NCBI RefSeq assembly: GCF_024323335.1
Contig: NC_066583.1
Span: 368,393,680-368,457,679, forward strand
Direction of reading: 5' to 3'
Length of the DNA: 64,000 nucleotides
Source: Lathyrus oleraceus
Taxonomy: Eukaryota > Streptophyta > Magnoliopsida > Fabales > Fabaceae
Shown in pieces: positions 35,881 to 47,930 of the stretch (the stretch's first letter is position 1; every line of letters starts with the position of its first letter). Position numbers and translations under genes: made by a program. The notes below the pieces were generated by a model. That model was not told the DNA's origin. It saw only the letters and a list, made by a program, of their open reading frames with translations, and searched no databases.

Positions 35881-36174
35881 ATATCTTTTTAGCATGTCTT
35901 TTTTAATAAACCTTTTAAAAAAAGAACCCACATCAAAATCGACCTGCTTACAAATATAATTTGACATGTTTTCTAGACAAATAATATTTTAAAAAATATA
36001 TATTCTATACGTTTAATCAAATATTACTGTTTAGACAAATTTTATTAAATTTTTAAAAAAATTATATCTTGTTCAGATAATATTATTCATTTTTAAAAAT
36101 TTGCACAACTAAAATTTGAAACCATCAACATTTACTTTTTTATTAGTTTCTATGCGATTTTACACTTTGGAACT

Positions 36175-36340
36175 TTCTTTTAAAGGCAACACACATCTGA
36201 GAGAGACATACTACATATTCATCCAAAATCTTAAGATGATAGGTGTGCAAGTTCTCTCCTTTATAAATACTCAAATCTCAACATTTATATTCAATGTAAG
36301 ACTTCCTCACACTACTCACATTTATTTTTCTCAATAATAT
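36175..36340. repeat. Dispersed repeat, copy 2
   Basis: Diverged copy of 26440-26600, in the same orientation, with the same order of conserved words ending in CACACTACTCACATTT. Confidence 0.55.
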
Positions 36341-36910
36341 GTATACATATAGCTTAACATGAACATGACACTCATGCAAACCACTACATATGTGAATGTC
36401 ACACAAGCGATTACATTTAACAAGCTCTCAAGCACTATAACAACATTAAAATATAAACATAAATCACACCCTAAACTATATCATAACACACCCCATCATA
36501 AATAGCTTCAAAGCTAATACGAATAAAAATGTTAGCTTGATGAATCCAATTGCAAGTGCACCAAATTGCTTTCTTAAAAAGTAGAAAATTCACAACCTAA
36601 ATTATGTATCTCCTCCATATTAGTCAAGGAAAATGATGAAGATGGAACTTCATCACATGCTTTATGAACCCGATCATTATGAACATAAAAAAAGGAACAT
36701 CGGGCAATCCATAGAAAAACTAAAAATGATTATTGACTAGGATTGGGGTAGTGGTGATGAACTTAGGTAGTTTGCATGAGGTCATTGGCTCAAACTTCAT
36801 TGGGATCATTATATTTAAAACTAGAACTATTATTTAAAGTTTGAAACCAGTTCACTTTTACAATGTATTGTATATTTGATGTAAATTTTCGATGTGTTCC
36901 CCTTCATTTA
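36341..36910. other. AT-rich sequence without a recognised feature
   Basis: No coding, RNA or repeat signal recognised. Confidence 0.5.
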
Positions 36911-37096
36911 TGTTGAAGTGTAATCCAAATTCATATTCAAGTTGCATTTATATTTAATTTAAGTTTCATTTAGTGGTTTTGATGATATAAATATCAAACT
37001 CAAGTTCAGTTTGTAATTCGGTTGTAGCCGTTTTTCATTATAGAGTAAAAGTTAGTTAGAATTTTCTCTCTCTCTCTGTATCTCTCTCTCTCTCTG

Positions 37097-37172
<76 letters not shown>

Positions 37173-37222
37173 TCTTACATCATCTTAATCTACATCTTCA
37201 TATTTATTCTTGTGCACCAACA
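36911..37222 (+). mobile_element. 5' LTR of a decayed Ty1/copia element (312 bp)
   Basis: It starts TGTTGAAGTG and ends GCACCAACA, giving TGTTG/CAACA ends. It is followed by ATTGGTATCTAGAGCCC, a primer-binding site like the complement of initiator tRNA-Met with one inserted base. The LTR contains a long CT microsatellite. Confidence 0.7.
37064..37175. repeat. (TC)n microsatellite inside the copia LTR
   Basis: About 110 bases of CT repeats with rare G or A interruptions, in the R/U5 part of the copia LTR. Confidence 0.95.
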
Positions 37223-39158
37223 ATTGGTATCTAGAGCCCTTATTCTGATTCAGAAACGGGAAACACTAGTGTACGTGAGGCGTGTGTGATTGATTTTGTT
37301 TTTGAAATTCACAGTGAATTGAAATTTGAAATCAAAACATAATTATATTTCTTGATTCTGTGGGATTGGGAAACACAGGTGTTGGTGAGATTTGAGTGAA
37401 TTTGCACAAGAACGAAGATGAACGGCGAAAACGATAGCTTGAACATAAAATTACCATTATTTAATGAAAAGAATTGGAATCGATGGATGATTTAGATACG
37501 TGTGTTGTTTGACGCTCAAGATATTCTTGATCTCGTCAATGACAGTTACATGGAGTTTGCAGAAGATGCAACGGAAGCGCATAGAAATACGCATAGAGAA
37601 ACGAGGAAGAAGGATCATAGGGTGTTGTTCTATATCCATTAGTGTGTGGATACAAATGTGTTTGAGAAGATCGTTGATTCAACAAAGACGAAGGCTACGT
37701 GGGACATATTGGTATGGTGTTACGACAGTGATGTATCAGTGAAGAAGGTGACATTTTAGTCTCTACATAAGCAGTATGAGAATCTCAATATGAAAAACAA
37801 TGAGAAGGTGTCTGATTACATCTTCAAAGTGATTCTGATCACAAATGAGATGAAATCTTGTGGAAAAATTCTCTCTGAACAAGTAATCATTGAAAAGGTA
37901 CTGAGATCACTTACTCCTCAGTTTGATTACATTGTTGTAGTAATTGAGCACTCTAAGGACCTCAACACCATGAAAATTGAAGAGCTACAGCGTAGTCTAT
38001 AGGCATAAGAGTTATGTATGGATGGGAGAAACTCTGAAAGAGAGATATAGCAGGCTCTAAAAGCGTCTTCAGGTAAGAAGAATTAGAAGTAGTCTTGGTC
38101 AGAGGCCAAAAAGAGACATGGTGGTGGTTATCAGAAGTCAAAAGCCTCCAACTCTAATGAGAAGAAACATCATAAGGGAAATGAGAAGTTTGGCAAGATG
38201 AAGGTTCAATGCTAATGTTCTAAGAAGTTTGCCCACTTTGATATTGATGGTTGATCAAAAAAGGAAAGGAAATCAGAAGAAGCAAACATAGCCAGCCATA
38301 AGATATTTTGATGATGAACATGTTCTATTAATGGCTTCTGAGTCTGATGGTAGATATTTGGTAGACTGGTGGTATATGGACACTAGCTGCTTAAATCACC
38401 TAATTGGAAACAAACAATGGCTGATTGATTTTGACTCTAGAAAGAGGACAAATATCATATGTGCTAATGATAAGTACCTTAATGCTGAAGGAATTGGAAA
38501 TGTCAAAGTTAGAGTGAAGAATGGAAAAATTATTCTGATCAATGGTGTTTGGTATGTTCCTGGCATGAAAAACATTTTGTTGAGTGTAGGTCAACTAATT
38601 GAAAAAGGATCCTCAATTACTATGAAGGACAATCCCTTGAATTTGTATGATTCTGATCAGAAGCCGATTATAAAATATGAACAGGGAAGCAACAAAACAT
38701 TCAAGGTGAATGTGGAAATATATGAAACTAAATGCCTTAGTGCAAAAGGTGACAATGAGTTATGGCACAAGAGATTGGGGCATCTGAACTTCAGAAGCTT
38801 AAGGCATTTGAGTTCTAAGAAGCTAGTACATAGAATTGATAAGATTCTGAAGCCTGAGAAGTCATGTGAGATATTCATGAAAGACAAGCAACCTAGATTT
38901 CCATTTGCATTAGAAGTGGCTCCAAGAGAAAAACATGCTTTGGGAGTAGTGCATTTAGATGTATATGAAAAATTTAAAGTACTTTCACTTGGAGGAAATA
39001 AGTACTTTGTGTCATTTCTGGATGAGTTCACAAGTATAACATGGGTAGAACTCATCAAGCTTAAGCATGAGGTGTTTGCTGAGATTCAAAAGTTCAAGGT
39101 GAAGGGTGAAAAAAAGAGTGGTCAGAAGCTGAAAGTTCTCAAAACTAATGGTGAAAGT
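37223..39158 (+). pseudogene. Ty1/copia gag-protease-integrase remnant, left part
   Basis: Gag begins near 37417 and is broken by stops, for example at 37492, 37639 and 37757. The Gag helix region at 37790-38000 is open. A degraded zinc knuckle lies near 38212-38260. The protease region around 38360 has DTS where DTG is expected. The GAG-pre-integrase domain at 38700-38880 is followed by the start of the integrase core to 39158. The long open part is 38331-39158. The integrase is then interrupted by a Tekay element and resumes at 47559 after one copy of the AAAGT duplication. The element is dead because of several independent stops. Confidence 0.85.
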
Positions 39159-39733
39159 TGTAACACCCCGATAATAATAAAATAATTATTTAAATTGAGT
39201 TAATAATATATTTATTAATTTAATTAAATAATTGGAAATTTTATTATTATTATTGGATTATTATTATTAATTGGAAAATATATATATGTTGGAAATAAGA
39301 GAAAGAATCCCATTTGGTAAAAAGAAAGTTTCACGTGAAAAACAGAGAAGCGATCGTGAAAGTGGAGAAAGGGCAAAGAGGCAGAGCAAGAGGAAGAAGA
39401 TTTGGAGAAGAGAAAGCTTGGAGCTTAGAGATCGCCGGATTAACTCAGGTAAGGGGGGTTTATCGTCGATTAATGGGTATTATGGGATAATATGTGATGG
39501 GTAGTGATAAGCCGTTAATTTGACCCTAATTGGGATTGTTGATGCTGAAGAATTGAGTTCGATAAATTGTATTTAGATTGTAATTGAATCTGTGTTTGGG
39601 TTAGTTATGAAATTCCGAACGTATAGCTTTTTACGGAATCGGAATCGGAGGTCCGGAAGTCCTCCAACGGCGGAAAATGCGGAGAATTCTGCATTCTGCC
39701 TTGTGTTAGCGCAGGAACTGTTGTTTTGTCTGC

Positions 39734-39912
39734 GTTAACCGGTTAACCCAGGGTGTTAACCGGTTAACACTGTTATAATTTGTGAAAATGTGCTGTTTTG
39801 CCTGCGTTAACCGGTTAACCCAGGGCGTTAACCGGTTAACACTGTTGCGTTTTGCCAGAAAATGTGTTTTTTCCTGCGTTAACCGGTTAACCCAGGGCGT
39901 TAACCGGTTAAC
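39734..39912. repeat. Six perfect GTTAACCGGTTAAC palindromes in three pairs (5' LTR)
   Basis: Copies start at 39734, 39755, 39805, 39827, 39878 and 39899. Members of a pair are separated by 7-8 bases reading CCAGGG plus one or two bases. Pairs recur every 71-73 bases. The same array is at 46203-46381 in the 3' LTR. Confidence 0.97.
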
Positions 39913-40206
39913 ACTGTTGCAGAGTGGAAAATTGGTGTTTTAAATGTTGTGTGCCTATTTGAGGGTTGGCCTATGTTGGCATATGATGTAATAGGGATTA
40001 ATTCCCGCTGTTTTGAGCAGTATAGGTATTAGTAGAGTGTGCTAATACTGTGTTTAATTGATTGACATAATAATGATGTGTTGATGATGTATGATGATAT
40101 GCATAATGCTATGAATGTATATATTATGCATGTATTTGTGAATGGACTGTTGTATGGCTTAGAGTGTGAGCATATGTCCATTGTGAATTGTTGTTGATGC
40201 TGCATT

Positions 40207-40384
40207 GCTAGATGATTAGCGTGCATAGCATAGCCTTCGGGGCTGTAGCTAATTCCCATGGTGAGGAATTAGTGAGTGAACCATTGTGGGTTTGTTGTTG
40301 ATGTTTGCATGCTAGATGATTAGTGTGCATAGTCTAGCCTTCGGGGCTGTAGCTAATTCCCATGGTGAGGAATTAGTGAGTGAG
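40207..40384 (+). repeat. 104-bp tandem duplication in the Tekay LTR
   Basis: The unit beginning GCTAGATGATTAG occurs at 40207 and 40311; each copy contains GCCTTCGGGGCTGTAGC and AATTCCCATGGTGAGG. The same pair is present in the 3' LTR at about 46676 and 46780. Confidence 0.9.
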
Positions 40385-41093
40385 TCACTAGGTCTCAAAT
40401 GAGTGGGACTAGTGAGCTTAGTAGCCGTATCTGGAGTGATCGGTGAGCTTGAACTATATGTTCAAGAATAGTCGGTACCGCACGTGTGGAGTCTCATTGC
40501 ATAATGTATGTATGGCGTATAATATGAATGGATGTATTCCAATATTATACGTGTGTTTGTGTTGTTGTGGAGTATGATTTGAGATTATACTTGTGCTTTA
40601 TGTTGGTGTTGAGTATGATGTTGAGCTGATGTGCTGTTACTGATTGTATGTTGCGATTAGGGTGATTAATGTGTTAAATTACTTAACATGACATTATATT
40701 CTATAATGCTTATTATATTGATTGAGGAACTCACCCTTACAACTATTTTTCAGGTAACGAGAAATGAGTTGAGTAGAAGCGAATGCTTGGAGTCTAGTGT
40801 AGTCTCCTTAGTGGGTCGTGCTCTGATAGATGTAACATCGGGATGGGATGTTTTATGTTGTTGAATAATTTACATGTGAATGTTACATGTTTTACATGAT
40901 TGAGGAGATCTCTATCCGCTGCGTTTTATGCAAATGTTTATGTTTTGAATTAATAAAAGAGCATGACCGTTATATGGTTGAATGGTGTGAATATTATGTG
41001 TGACACCCTTGAATGGCATAATTACTCTGAATTGTTATATATTTATTATTTTTAATTAAATATTTGGGGTATTTTAGAAGGGTGTTACATTAG

Positions 41094-41105
41094 TGGTATC
41101 AGAGC
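41094..41105 (+). other. Primer-binding site of the Tekay element
   Basis: TGGTATCAGAGC lies four bases after the LTR end. It is the exact complement of the 3' end of initiator tRNA-Met with CCA added, as encoded at 58258-58329 in this window. Confidence 0.93.
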
Positions 41106-41214
41106 ATAGTCGGTCGAGTCGAGTCGTAATTATTCTGTTTCCCTGTACGGGATAGGTGTTGTGTAACCCTATCAGTACTTATTGTTTTAGTTTGTTTGGG
41201 TTTTCAGAATAGAG

Positions 41215-44200
41215 ATGGCTGGAAGAGGTAGAGATGATGCTGCGATTGCTGAGGCTCTGGGTATGCTAGCTGGAGTACTTGGAGGAAATCCGAATGTTGT
41301 GGGAATGGGAGCTGCTCGTCAACTGAGTGAGTTCCAGAAGAACAATCCTCCAATGTTCAAGGGAGCATACGATCCAGATGGTGCTCAGAAGTGGTTGAAG
41401 GAGATCGAGAGGATCTTCCGAGTAACTGAGTGTGCCGATAACCAGAAGGTCAGGTTCGGTACGCATATGCTGTCAGAGGAAGCTGATGATTGGTGGGTTG
41501 CTACCCGCACTGAGTTGGAATCTGCTGGGAATGCTGAGATCTCTTGGGATGTATTCAGAGAGAGATTCCTGAGGAAGTACTTTCCAGAGGATGTCAGAGG
41601 AAAGAAAGAGATAGAGTTCTTGGAATTGAAGCAGGGTAACAGGTCTGTTACTGAGTATGCTGCTAAGTTCACAGAGCTGTCAAAGTATTATACTCCTTAT
41701 AATGAGGCTGCTGGAGAATTTTCGAAATGTGTGAAGTTTGAGAACGGGTTGCGTCCCGAGATCAAACAGGCTATTGGATATCAGCGGATCAGAGTGTTTT
41801 CTGACTTGGTTGACTGTTGCAGGATTTTTGAACAGGATTCCAAAGCCAGAGCAGAGAGCTATCAGCAAAGGGTTGATAGGAAAGGCAAGAATCAGAATGA
41901 TCGTGGAAAACCGTATGCAGCTGGCAAAGGTTTTCAGAGTCAGAGTGGGATGAAGAGGCCTAGTGGGGGAGACTCTAGTGCTCCTGCTAAGTGTTATAGA
42001 TGTGGTCGGGCTGGACATCGTGTCCATGAGTGTACCAGTGCTGAGATGAAGTGTTTCAAGTGTGGAAAAGGTGGTCATTTGGCTGCAGAGTGTCGGTTGA
42101 AGACTGTAACTTGTTTCAACTGTGGAGAGTTGGGTCATATCAGTCCACAGTGTCCTAAGCCGAAGAAAGAGAATCAGTCAGGAGGCAAAGTCTTTGCTTT
42201 ATCGGGTTCTGAGACTTCTGCAGATGATCGTTTGATCCGAGGTACGTGTTATATTAATGGCTTTCCTCTTGTAGCTATTATTGACACCGGTGCTACTCAT
42301 TCCTTTATATCTTTGGATTGTGCTGTGAAACTTAAGTTAGAGATATCTGAGATGCTTGGAAGTATGGTGATTGATACTCCTGCGAAGGGTTCAGTGACTA
42401 CTACTTCAGTCTGTTTGAATTGTCCCTTGAGTATTTTTGGTAGAGACTTTGGGATAGACCTTGTGTGTCTTCCACTATTGCAGATTGATGTTATTCTGGG
42501 TATGAACTGGTTGGTGTGTAACCGAGTTTATATCAACTGTTTTGATAAGACTGTGATATTTCCTGAGGTTGAAGAAGGGAAGAGTTTGTTTCTATCAGCC
42601 AGACAGGTGGATGAGGAAGTAGCAGATGGGGCGGAGTTGTTTATGCTGTTAGCGACTTTGGAGGCTAAAGATAAACTGGTGATTGGCGATCTAGCAGTGG
42701 TGTGTGATTTTCCTGATGTGTTTCCAGAAGAAGTGAATGAATTGCCGCCAGAGCGTGAAGTTGAGTTCTCGATTGATTTGGTACCTGGTACTAGACCGAT
42801 ATCGATGGCTCCGTATCGTATGTCTGCTGTTGAGTTAGCTGAATTGAAGAGTCAGTTGGAAGATCTGTTGGATAAGAAATTTATTCGTCCGAGTGTGTCA
42901 CCGTGGGGTGCACCAGTGTTGTTGGTTAAGAAGAAGGAAGGTACTATGAGGTTGTGTGTGGACTACAGGCAACTGAATAAAGTGACGATCAAGAATCGGT
43001 ATCCTTTTCCAAGGATTGATGATTTGATGGATCAGTTGGTTGGTGCGAGTGTGTTCAGCAAGATAGATTTGAGATCTGGGTATCATCAGATACGTGTGAA
43101 AACTGAGGATATTCAGAAGACTGCTTTCAGAACAAGGTATGGACATTATGAGTATTCTGTAATGCCTTTTGGTGTGACTAATGCGCCTGGAGTATTCATG
43201 GAGTATATGAATAGGATTTTCCATCCGTATCTAGATAAGTTTGTTGTGGTGTTCATTGATGACATTTTGGTGTATTCGAAATCTGAAGAAGAGCATGCTG
43301 AGCAATTGAGAGTGGTTTTGGAAGTTCTACGAGAAAAGAAGTTATTTGCTAAACTCTCTAAATGTGAATTTTGGTTAGAAGAGGTTAGTTTTCTTGGTCA
43401 TGTGATTTCAAGAGGTGGTGTTGCTGTTGATCCTTCTAAGATAGAAGCGGTATCTAAGTGGGAAGCTCCGAAGTCAGTTTCCGAGATAAGGAGTTTTCTT
43501 GGACTTGCAGGTTATTATAGGAAGTTCATTGAGGGATTTTCTAAGTTGGCGCTACCGTTGACGATGTTGACTAGAAAGGGACAAGCGTTTGTTTGGGACT
43601 CAAAATGTGAAGAAGGGTTCCAAGAGTTAAAGAGAAGGTTGACTACTGCTCCTATTCTGATATTACCGAGTTCGTCAGAATCATTCGAGGTTTACTGTGA
43701 TGCTTCATTGTTGGGCTTGGGTGGTGTGTTGATGCAGAATAAGCAGGTTATAGCTTATGCTTCGAGACAGCTGAGGGTTCATGAGAGGAACTATCCGACG
43801 CACGATTTAGAGTTGGCAGCTGTGGTTTTTGTTCTGAAGTTGTGGAGGCATTACTTGTACGGGTCGAGATTTGAGGTTTTCAGTGACCATAAAAGTTTAA
43901 AGTATTTGTTTGATCAGAAAGAGCTGAATATGAGACAGAGGAGATGGTTAGAATTTCTGAAGGATTATGACTTTGGTTTGAATTACCATCCGGGTAAAGC
44001 AAACGTAGTAGCTGATGCATTGAGTCGGAAATCATTACATATGTCTATGTTAATGGTTAGAGAATTGGATTTAATTGAGCAGTTTAGAGACTTGAGTTTG
44101 GTGTGTGAGAGTACTCACAATAGTGTTAAACTGGGAATGTTGAGGTTAACGAGTGGTATTCTGGATGAGATTAGAGAAGGTCAGAAATCCGATGTGCTTT

Positions 44201-45585
44201 TGGTTGATAAGTTGACTTTAGTGAATCAAGGTCAAGGTGGTGAATTCAGAGTTGATGAGAATGGCGTTTTGAAATTTGGTAATCGGGTGTGCATTCCGGA
44301 TGTTACCGAACTTAAGAAGAGTATTCTTGAAGAAGGACATCGTAGTGGCTTAAGTATTCATCCTGGAGCTACGAAGATGTATCTTGATTTGAAAAAGTTA
44401 TTTTGGTGGCCGGGGATGAAAAGAGAAATTGCGAGTTTTGTTTATTCCTGTTTGACTTGTCAGAAGTCAAAGATTGAGCATCAGAAGCCGTCTGGGCTAA
44501 TGCAACCGTTGGCTATTCCAGAGTGGAAGTGGGATAGTATCAGTATGGATTTTGTTTCTGGGTTGCCGAGGACAAATAAGAATTTTGAAGCCATTTGGGT
44601 GATTGTTGACAGATTGACAAAGTCGGCTCATTTCATTCCGATCAGAATGGATTATCCGTTAGAGAGATTAGCCGAGTTGTATATTGAGAAGATTGTAAGT
44701 TTGCATGGTATTCCGTCGAGTATTGTTTCGGACAGAGATCCTAGATTTACATCAAAGTTTTGGGAAGGTTTGCAGAAGGCTTTGGGAACTAAGCTGAGAT
44801 TGAGTTCTGCATATCATCCGCAGACTGATGGTCAGACTGAGAGGACGATTCAGTCATTAGAAGATCTTTTGAGGGCTTGTGTTCTGGAAAAAGGAGGTGC
44901 TTGGGATTGTTATTTGCCTTTGATTGAGTTTACCTACAACAATAGTTTTCATTCGAGCATTGGTATGGCACCGTTTGAAGCTTTGTATGGTAGGAGATGT
45001 CGGACGCCTTTATGTTGGTATGAGTCCGGTGAGAGTGTTGTGGTTGGACCGGAGATTGTTCAACAGACTACGGAAAAGATTAAGATGATTCAGGAGAAGA
45101 TGAGGATTGCTCAGAGTCGTCAGAAGAGTTATCATGATAAGAGGAGGAAGTCACTTGAGTTCCAAGAGGGAGATCATGTGTTTCTTCGTGTCACTCCGAT
45201 AACTGGTGTTGGTCGAGCTTTGAAGTCGAAGAAGTTGACACCTCGATTTATTGGTCCTTATCAGATTTTGGAGAGGATAGGGGAGGTAGCCTATCGTGTC
45301 GCTTTACCGCCGTCGCTTGCGAATTTGCATGAGGTTTTTCATGTGTCTCAGTTGAGGAGGTACATCCATGATCCGTCGCATGTAGTCCAAGTAGATGATG
45401 TACAGGTGAGAGATAACCTGACTGTTGAGACATCACCTATGAGGATCGAGGATCGAGAGTTGAAGCAGTTGCGGGGTAAAGAGATTGCCTTGGTGAAGGT
45501 AGCTTGGGGAGGACCAGCAGGTGGCAACGTGACTTGGGAACTGGAGAGTAAGATGAAGGAGTCTTACCCAGAGTTGTTCGCTTGA
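41215..45585 (+). CDS. Gag-Pol polyprotein of the Tekay chromovirus, intact
   Basis: Single 1456-residue frame from the ATG at 41215 to the stop at 45585. In order: Gag domain (about residues 40-200), three CCHC zinc knuckles (260-273, 280-293, 300-313), aspartic protease with DTGA at 357, reverse transcriptase (about 555-735) with FIDD (Asp682, Asp683), RNase H from about 820 with YCDAS (Asp829), and integrase. Integrase has an HHCC zinc finger (His near 1042, Cys near 1079 and 1082) and a catalytic triad Asp1112, Asp1173 and Glu1209 with 35 residues between the last two. A chromodomain-like tail (about 1405-1456) contains VAWGG and VTWELE. In chromoviruses this tail can guide integration to chromatin. 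All key residues are present. Gag and Pol share one frame, so processing must follow a single translation product. Confidence 0.97.
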   Translation: MAGRGRDDAAIAEALGMLAGVLGGNPNVVGMGAARQLSEFQKNNPPMFKGAYDPDGAQKWLKEIERIFRVTECADNQKVRFGTHMLSEEADDWWVATRTELESAGNAEISWDVFRERFLRKYFPEDVRGKKEIEFLELKQGNRSVTEYAAKFTELSKYYTPYNEAAGEFSKCVKFENGLRPEIKQAIGYQRIRVFSDLVDCCRIFEQDSKARAESYQQRVDRKGKNQNDRGKPYAAGKGFQSQSGMKRPSGGDSSAPAKCYRCGRAGHRVHECTSAEMKCFKCGKGGHLAAECRLKTVTCFNCGELGHISPQCPKPKKENQSGGKVFALSGSETSADDRLIRGTCYINGFPLVAIIDTGATHSFISLDCAVKLKLEISEMLGSMVIDTPAKGSVTTTSVCLNCPLSIFGRDFGIDLVCLPLLQIDVILGMNWLVCNRVYINCFDKTVIFPEVEEGKSLFLSARQVDEEVADGAELFMLLATLEAKDKLVIGDLAVVCDFPDVFPEEVNELPPEREVEFSIDLVPGTRPISMAPYRMSAVELAELKSQLEDLLDKKFIRPSVSPWGAPVLLVKKKEGTMRLCVDYRQLNKVTIKNRYPFPRIDDLMDQLVGASVFSKIDLRSGYHQIRVKTEDIQKTAFRTRYGHYEYSVMPFGVTNAPGVFMEYMNRIFHPYLDKFVVVFIDDILVYSKSEEEHAEQLRVVLEVLREKKLFAKLSKCEFWLEEVSFLGHVISRGGVAVDPSKIEAVSKWEAPKSVSEIRSFLGLAGYYRKFIEGFSKLALPLTMLTRKGQAFVWDSKCEEGFQELKRRLTTAPILILPSSSESFEVYCDASLLGLGGVLMQNKQVIAYASRQLRVHERNYPTHDLELAAVVFVLKLWRHYLYGSRFEVFSDHKSLKYLFDQKELNMRQRRWLEFLKDYDFGLNYHPGKANVVADALSRKSLHMSMLMVRELDLIEQFRDLSLVCESTHNSVKLGMLRLTSGILDEIREGQKSDVLLVDKLTLVNQGQGGEFRVDENGVLKFGNRVCIPDVTELKKSILEEGHRSGLSIHPGATKMYLDLKKLFWWPGMKREIASFVYSCLTCQKSKIEHQKPSGLMQPLAIPEWKWDSISMDFVSGLPRTNKNFEAIWVIVDRLTKSAHFIPIRMDYPLERLAELYIEKIVSLHGIPSSIVSDRDPRFTSKFWEGLQKALGTKLRLSSAYHPQTDGQTERTIQSLEDLLRACVLEKGGAWDCYLPLIEFTYNNSFHSSIGMAPFEALYGRRCRTPLCWYESGESVVVGPEIVQQTTEKIKMIQEKMRIAQSRQKSYHDKRRKSLEFQEGDHVFLRVTPITGVGRALKSKKLTPRFIGPYQILERIGEVAYRVALPPSLANLHEVFHVSQLRRYIHDPSHVVQVDDVQVRDNLTVETSPMRIEDRELKQLRGKEIALVKVAWGGPAGGNVTWELESKMKESYPELFA

Positions 45586-45614
45586 GGTATGTTTTCGAGG
45601 ACGAAAACTCTTTT

Positions 45615-45627
45615 AGTGGGGGAGAGT
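45615..45627 (+). other. Polypurine tract of the Tekay element
   Basis: AGTGGGGGAGAGT lies directly before the 3' LTR. Confidence 0.85.
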
Positions 45628-47558
45628 TGTAACACCCCGATAATAATAAAATAATTATTTAAATTGAGTTAATAATATATTTATTAATTTAATTAAATAA
45701 TTGGAAATTTTATTATTATTATTGGATTATTATTATTAATTGGAAAATATATATATGTTGGAAATAAGAGAAAGAATCCCATTTGGTAAAAAGAAAGTTT
45801 CACGTGAAAAACAGAGAAGCGATCGTGAAAGTGGAGAAAGGGCAAAGAGGCAGAGCAAGAGGAAGAAGATTTGGAGAAGAGAAAGCTTGGAGCTTAGAGA
45901 TCGCCGGATTAACTCAGGTAAGGGGGGTTTATCGTCGATTAATGGGTATTATGGGATAATATGTGATGGGTAGTGATAAGCCGTTAATTTGACCCTAATT
46001 GGGATTGTTGATGCTGAAGAATTGAGTTCGATAAATTGTATTTAGATTGTAATTGAATCTGTGTTTGGGTTAGTTGTGAAATTCCGAACGTATAGCTTTT
46101 TACGGAATCGGAATCGGAGGTCCGGAAGTCCTCCAACAGCGGAAAATGCGGAGAATTCTGCATTCTGCCTTGTGTTAGCGCAGGAACTGTTGTTTTGTCT
46201 GCGTTAACCGGTTAACCCAGGGTGTTAACCGGTTAACACTGTTATAATTTGTGAAAATGTGTTGTTTTGCCTGCGTTAACCGGTTAACCCAGGGCGTTAA
46301 CCGGTTAACACTGTTGCGTTTTGCCAGAAAATGTGTTTTTGCCTGCGTTAACCGGTTAACCCAGGGCGTTAACCGGTTAACACTGTTGCAGAGTGGAAAA
46401 TTGGTGTTTTAAATGTTGTGTGCCTATTTGAGGGTTGGCCTATGTTGGCATATGATGTAATAGGGATTAATTCCCGCTGTTTTGAGCAGTATAGGTATTA
46501 GTAGAGTGTGCTAATACTGTGTTTAATTGATTGACATAATAATGATGTGTTGATGATGTATGATGATATGCATAATGCTATGAATGTATATATTATGCAT
46601 GTATTTGTGAATGGACTGTTGTATGGCTTAGAGTGTGAGCATATGTCCATTGTGAATTGTTGTTGATGCTGCATTGCTAGATGATTAGCGTGCATAGCAT
46701 AGCCTTCGGGGCTGTAGCTAATTCCCATGGTGAGGAATTAGTGAGTGAACCATTGTGGGTTTGTTGTTGATGTTTGCATGCTAGATGATTAGTGTGCATA
46801 GTCTAGCCTTCGGGGCTGTAGCTAATTCCCATGGTGAGGAATTAGTGAGTGAGTCACTAGGTCTCAAATGAGTGGGACTAGTGAGCTTAGTAGCCGTATC
46901 TGGAGTGATCGGTGAGCTTGAACTATATGTTCAAGAATAGTCGGTACCGCACGTGTGGAGTCTCATTGCATAATGTATGTATGGCGTATAATATGAATGG
47001 ATGTATTCCAATATTATACGTGTGTTTGTGTTGTTGTGGAGTATGATTTGAGATTATACTTGTGCTTTATGTTGGTGTTGAGTATGATGTTGAGCTGATG
47101 TGCTGTTACTGATTGTATGTTGCGATTAGGGTGATTAATGTGTTAAATTACTTAACATGACATTATATTCTATAATGCTTATTATATTGATTGAGGAACT
47201 CACCCTTACAACTATTTTTCAGGTAACGAGAAATGAGTTGAGTAGAAGCGAATGCTTGGAGTCTAGTGTAGTCTCCTTAGTGGGTCGTGCTCTGATAGAT
47301 GTAACATCGGGATGGGATGTTTTATGTTGTTGAATAATTTACATGTGAATGTTACATGTTTTACATGATTGAGGAGATCTCTATCCGCTGCGTTTTATGC
47401 AAATGTTTATGTTTTGAATTAATAAAAGAGCATGACCGTTATATGGTTGAATGGTGTGAATATTATGTGTGACACCCTTGAATGGCATAATTACTCTGAA
47501 TTGTTATATGTTTATTATTTTTAATTAAATATTTGGGGTATTTTAGAAGGGTGTTACA
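45628..47558 (+). mobile_element. 3' LTR of the Tekay element
   Basis: 1,931 bp, same length as the 5' LTR, with about five substitutions noticed by eye. The palindrome array is at 46203-46381. Confidence 0.97.
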
Positions 47559-47930
47559 AAAGTGAGTACAACTCATTAGAGTTCAGAAGATTATGTAAAG
47601 AGAATGAAGTTGAACATGAGGTGACTGCTCTATGTACTCCACAACATAATGGTCTTGGTGAAAGAAGAAACATGACTTTGCTTGATATAACAAGGAGCAT
47701 GCTAAAGGAGAAGAAGCATCCTCACACCTTGTGGAGAGAAGTTTTTACCATTACATCATATGTGCTCAACAGGTGTCCAACCAAGAATCTGAAAAAAGTT
47801 TTTCCTTTTGAGAAGTGGACTGGAGATAATCAAAGTGTGAGTCATTTCAGAATATTTGGTTTTGTTTGTTACAAACGTGTTCCAGGTGCTACTAGAAAGA
47901 AGCTGGATGACTTCATTCTACAATAACCTT
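47559..47930 (+). pseudogene. Ty1/copia integrase remnant, right part
   Basis: It continues the integrase core left at 39158, after one copy of the AAAGT duplication. Motifs include TPQHNGLGERRN around 47635 with the catalytic Glu of the triad, and a VLNRCPTKNL segment near 47765. The frame ends at 47926, after which copia similarity stops abruptly, so RT, RNase H and the 3' LTR are missing. Confidence 0.85.

Larger units (their letters stand above)
39159..41089 (+). mobile_element. 5' LTR of the Tekay element
   Basis: 1,931 bp with TG and CA ends. It holds a palindrome array at 39734-39912 and a 104-bp tandem duplication at 40207-40384. The end of the LTR is followed by the primer site. Confidence 0.97.
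39159..47558 (+). mobile_element. Complete Tekay-type chromovirus (Ty3/gypsy), 8,400 bp
   Basis: Two 1,931-bp LTRs (39159-41089 and 45628-47558) differ at about five positions by eye. PBS, one Gag-Pol frame and a polypurine tract lie between. The 5-base duplication AAAGT flanks it at 39154-39158 and 47559-47563. LTRs begin TGTAACACCCCG and end GGGTGTTACA. No stop, frameshift or lost catalytic residue was seen, so it may be autonomous. It is inserted in the integrase of a copia element. The clade call rests on the Gag sequence, three zinc knuckles and the chromodomain-like tail. Confidence 0.95.

Noticed and set aside
39271..39504. 77-codon ORF in the Tekay LTR
   Set aside because: An identical ORF is in the other LTR (45740-45973). 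It is basic and low-complexity, with no recognisable domain; at most an LTR leader peptide.
36911..47930. One functional Ty1/copia element once the Tekay insertion is ignored
   Set aside because: Independent stops in gag, a changed protease motif and the missing RT, RNase H and 3' LTR show it was already dead or truncated.
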